The notes under the pieces were generated by a model, which was not told the DNA's origin, did not search any database, and saw only the letters and a list, made by a program, of their open reading frames with translations. A DNA stretch of 64,000 nucleotides from Loxodes magnus. Its lineage: Eukaryota > Ciliophora > Karyorelictea > Loxodida > Loxodidae. This document shows, piece by piece, positions 61,735-64,000 of the stretch. The position numbers were made by a program, and so were the translations under genes. The stretch is taken from NCBI GenBank assembly GCA_946699065.1, contig CAMPDV010000384.1, positions 1-64,000 on the forward strand. Direction: 5' to 3'. The first letter of the stretch is position 1. Each line of letters opens with the position of its first letter.

Positions 61735-62598
61735 GAATAATTTTTTATTATGATTAAAAGAAGCTCAAATTCGAAGCAAAATTATGTTATATCAGCATCT
61801 TTATTTTATACTAAAGCATCTATTAATTTTTTTCATGAAAGTGATTTAGTAAACAAAAATAGAATATAAAGGCCTCTATTTTTCAATTTTGTGGACATTT
61901 TGAAATATGCTAGTTAAATGATTTTTACATTAGTATTGCTTTATATAATGAAATTAATATTAATTAAATACTGAAAAGTTAAATAATAAATTAGGCGTAA
62001 ATATCTCAGTTTCTTTATCTGAGTTTTACATGTAATGATTGTGTTTTCTATTTTTTTTATAAAATCATTTAAGTCTATTTTTTATAAATGTTATATGCTA
62101 AGATATAAAAGTTTTACTAGCTCATGATGTATTTTTTTTCAATGGTTTAGAAAATAAATATTTGATTAATATAATTTCTCATATTTTATTTTTAACTTTC
62201 TTTGTTTTATTGATTGTTATTTTACTAAGATTTATTAGTTATATGTAAGTCTAAATATTATATGATTGAATGTATCCTGCTATATAACATTAGATATTAG
62301 TGTCATATAAGCAAATATATATTCGATATAATTCAACTTTCCTTTCAACTTTTATGCTCTGATAAGATAAGAAAAAGCGTTTTCTTATCTCTATTTATAT
62401 AAGCAAGCTTTTACTATTTCTCTTCATTAACTAAGAATTTAAAACACATTCAAAATATTAAAGAGAAAGGATATTTTCTTTTAATTAGAGATCAGAATAA
62501 AAGACATATACAATAATGATTCTATTTATTATCATTCAACTATTGAAACCAAATGTTTCATATAAATTAGCTAATATAAATAAAAGCTTGGATATAGT
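61735..62598. other. AT-rich intergenic region between array and rightward flank
   Basis: Roughly 80 percent AT by eye, with poly-T runs (for example 62,050-62,060) and many TATA-like tracts. I see no WD40 similarity, no tRNA or rRNA signature and no convincing coding frame. Because the array reads leftward and the flank apparently reads rightward, this would be a shared 5' region holding both promoters. Confidence 0.5.
62365..62390. promoter_or_regulatory. 11-bp perfect inverted repeat with 4-nt loop
   Basis: agataagaaaa (62,365-62,375), loop agcg, then ttttcttatct (62,380-62,390): a perfect 11-bp stem. It is the strongest palindrome I see in the intergenic region and contains a GATAAG motif on each arm. 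It could be a dimeric factor site, a structured transcript element or chance in AT-rich DNA. Confidence 0.4.
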
Positions 62599-63333
62599 AT
62601 GTATAAAAAGTAACTTTTTGGAATAAAGCTAAAAGAAAATTAAACCAGGCTTATTAATAATCAAGGCAAACATGTTGAAGATCTGGTCTGGAAGTATCTT
62701 AAAGTTAAATTTCAGTTTTCTTTCAAATAATTTATATCTTTAGGAATTTATAGCAAAAAGTAAGTCTAAGCTTAACTTTAAAGCTATATAAAGAAAATAA
62801 TTTTAAATCTTAAAACTAAAGAAGAAAAATCATTTCTTAGGATCAAAATAATGTTAAATGATAATAGATAAATCTATAAAGAAATGTATTTATATTAAGA
62901 TTCTTTAGAAAAAGATCTCCAGAATATTAAAGAGATTAGCTAAGGATATAAATACAAAACCATTCTAAAAAATTAAAAATTAATTTCATTTGAATAACCA
63001 AATTAAAGTATAAAATGATAGAAATTTATACATTTTAAAGATAGAAAAATGAATAAAACTGCATGAAGAACTAAAGAAATGATGGGTTTATAATTAAAAG
63101 CATATGAACTATTATTATGAGATAAACTAATTATAATTGCAAATAAAGAGATAAAAATCGTCTATTGCAATATTATTACAATAGAAAGTAAAATAGTTAC
63201 AAAAAATGGATTGAAACTAAATAAAGCTTCTAGTAAATTATCTCATAAATCCATAATGATGATAACAGTATATATTTAAAGATTGCTTTTATTTTTATTA
63301 TTATGTATTTAGCTAAAGATAAAACCTTATTGA
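62599..63333 (+). CDS. Hypothetical protein under reassigned code (tentative)
   Basis: From ATG at 62,599 the frame reads for 244 codons to a TGA at 63,331 if TAA/TAG are Gln. Internal TGA codons at 63,016, 63,064 and 63,118 would be Trp. It begins MYKKQLFGIKLKEN and includes GKHVEDLVWKYLKVKF. Guanine is more frequent at codon position 1 than at 2 or 3 by my count (about 42, 28, 28), as in real genes. A possible 45-nt intron, 63,268-63,312, starts GTATAT, ends TTTAG and would keep frame. I recognise no domain. AT-rich DNA read without stops always yields a K/N/I/Q-rich product, so confidence is low. Confidence 0.28.
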
Positions 63334-63391
63334 CACTGTGAAATGATTTAACTAATTAATAATCTAGCGATAAAAAAATGGACGAAATGTA

Positions 63392-63949
63392 GAATTCACT
63401 AGTTTTTAATTGTGACTCTTCTTTAATTAATTTCAAAGAAGCTGCAAATTCATAGGAAAAGCATAGGCAGGTGCATTAAAATATCCAAACGAAAGATTTG
63501 GAGTAACTACAAATTAAATAAGTAAACCTAATAATGAATTTATTAAGGTAACTACTTAAAAATTGTAGTCAAAAACCGGAAAGCAAATTCATACGCGTCC
63601 CATTAAAACTACTTAGGAACTCTCTTCAACGTGGATATTAATTGTAGCGTATTATGAAAGTGAAATCAACCTATAAATAGATGAACATATTAACCGCCTA
63701 AAATAATACCGCGAAAGATACGAAATGATTACCTAAGAAATCTTTCCAAAAATAAGATATTATCTTAGATAGTTAGAATTCTAAAGATATACCTTCAAAT
63801 CCTAATTAAAATAAAAATAAAGATATCTATTTATGGTAGTCAAAAATAACATAAACTTAAGATTAATTTTTGAATAATAATAATTAGCAATTCTATTAAA
63901 TTTCAAATAACGAAATTAGTCAGAAATAAAATAAAATAACTAATCCTGA
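63392..63949 (+). CDS. Hypothetical coiled-coil-like protein segment under reassigned code (tentative)
   Basis: The frame through gaa at 63,392 reads to TGA at 63,947, with many in-frame TAA/TAG and one internal TGA at 63,413. It gives segments such as KYPNERFGVTTNQISKPN and LQIDEHINRLKQYRERYEMI; the latter is charged, helical and coiled-coil-like. G is enriched at codon position 1 and depleted at position 3 (about 33, 27, 16), and GC rises locally at 63.55-63.72 kb, all favouring this frame over its neighbours. It may be a later exon of the preceding segment, since a frame change through an intron near 63.33-63.40 kb is possible. No family is recognised, and the start is not determined. Confidence 0.35.
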
Positions 63950-64000
63950 TAATTCAAATAATCATTATTTACCTGATCTTCAGAGTAAACAACCTTAAAA

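Noticed and set aside
63378-63998. ORF from ATG at 63,378 in the adjacent frame (starting MDEMQNSLVF)
   Set aside because: It is also open under the reassigned code, but guanine is concentrated at its third codon position, which suits the overlapping frame through 63,392 better.

Overview
This window is almost entirely one object. A head-to-tail array of a 123-bp unit (41 codons, minus strand) runs from base 1 to about 61,734, roughly 500 copies, and each copy encodes one WD40 beta-propeller blade. The left end of the array lies outside the window. The right end is a visible boundary at about 61.73 kb. Beyond it are 2.27 kb of very AT-rich DNA with no standard-code ORF of note.

Genetic code. 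Read with the standard code the array is chopped into 60-290 aa pieces. Apart from frameshifts, I see stop codons at only three of the 41 codons: TGA and TAA at the residue before the turn Asp (GSxD), TAG two codons later (DxTV), and TGA in VxSV. Reading TAA/TAG as Gln and TGA as Trp restores ordinary WD40 consensus (VWSV, GSQD, DQTVRLWD). The flank also has long open frames under that code. This suggests a nucleus in which all three stops can be sense, as in karyorelictean ciliates and Condylostoma (NCBI codes 27/28) or the syndinian Amoebophrya. A ciliate is the favoured host. This is inference, not proof.

Layout. (1) 1-28.4 kb: subfamily A units (WD, Q/N at DxTV, YA or WS at the strand-a site), with about two dozen private 1-base indels up to 23.14 kb and then a clean 7-kb frame (23,140-30,144). 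(2) 28.4-30.6 kb: transition units. (3) 30.6-61.7 kb: subfamily B units (mostly WN, DKTV, LS or RS, SSYSEFIASRS), in which a recurrent 122-bp variant shifts the frame about 75 times. (4) Nested higher-order duplications of 738, 739, 1,107, 1,841, about 2,700, about 3,500 and about 7,972 bp, plus islands of A-type units inside B. (5) 61,735-62,598: AT-rich intergenic DNA with an 11-bp perfect hairpin, between the leftward array and a rightward flank. (6) 62.6-64 kb: tentative rightward coding segments under the reassigned code.

Interpretation. Between-copy variation is concentrated at a few codons, is nearly all amino-acid changing, and falls where WD40 propellers contact ligands. The array looks like a recombining library of propeller blades, analogous to the high-identity WD40 repeats of fungal NLR/HET proteins but far larger. 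Whether it is one giant gene, several genes, or a silent cassette reservoir cannot be settled from sequence alone.
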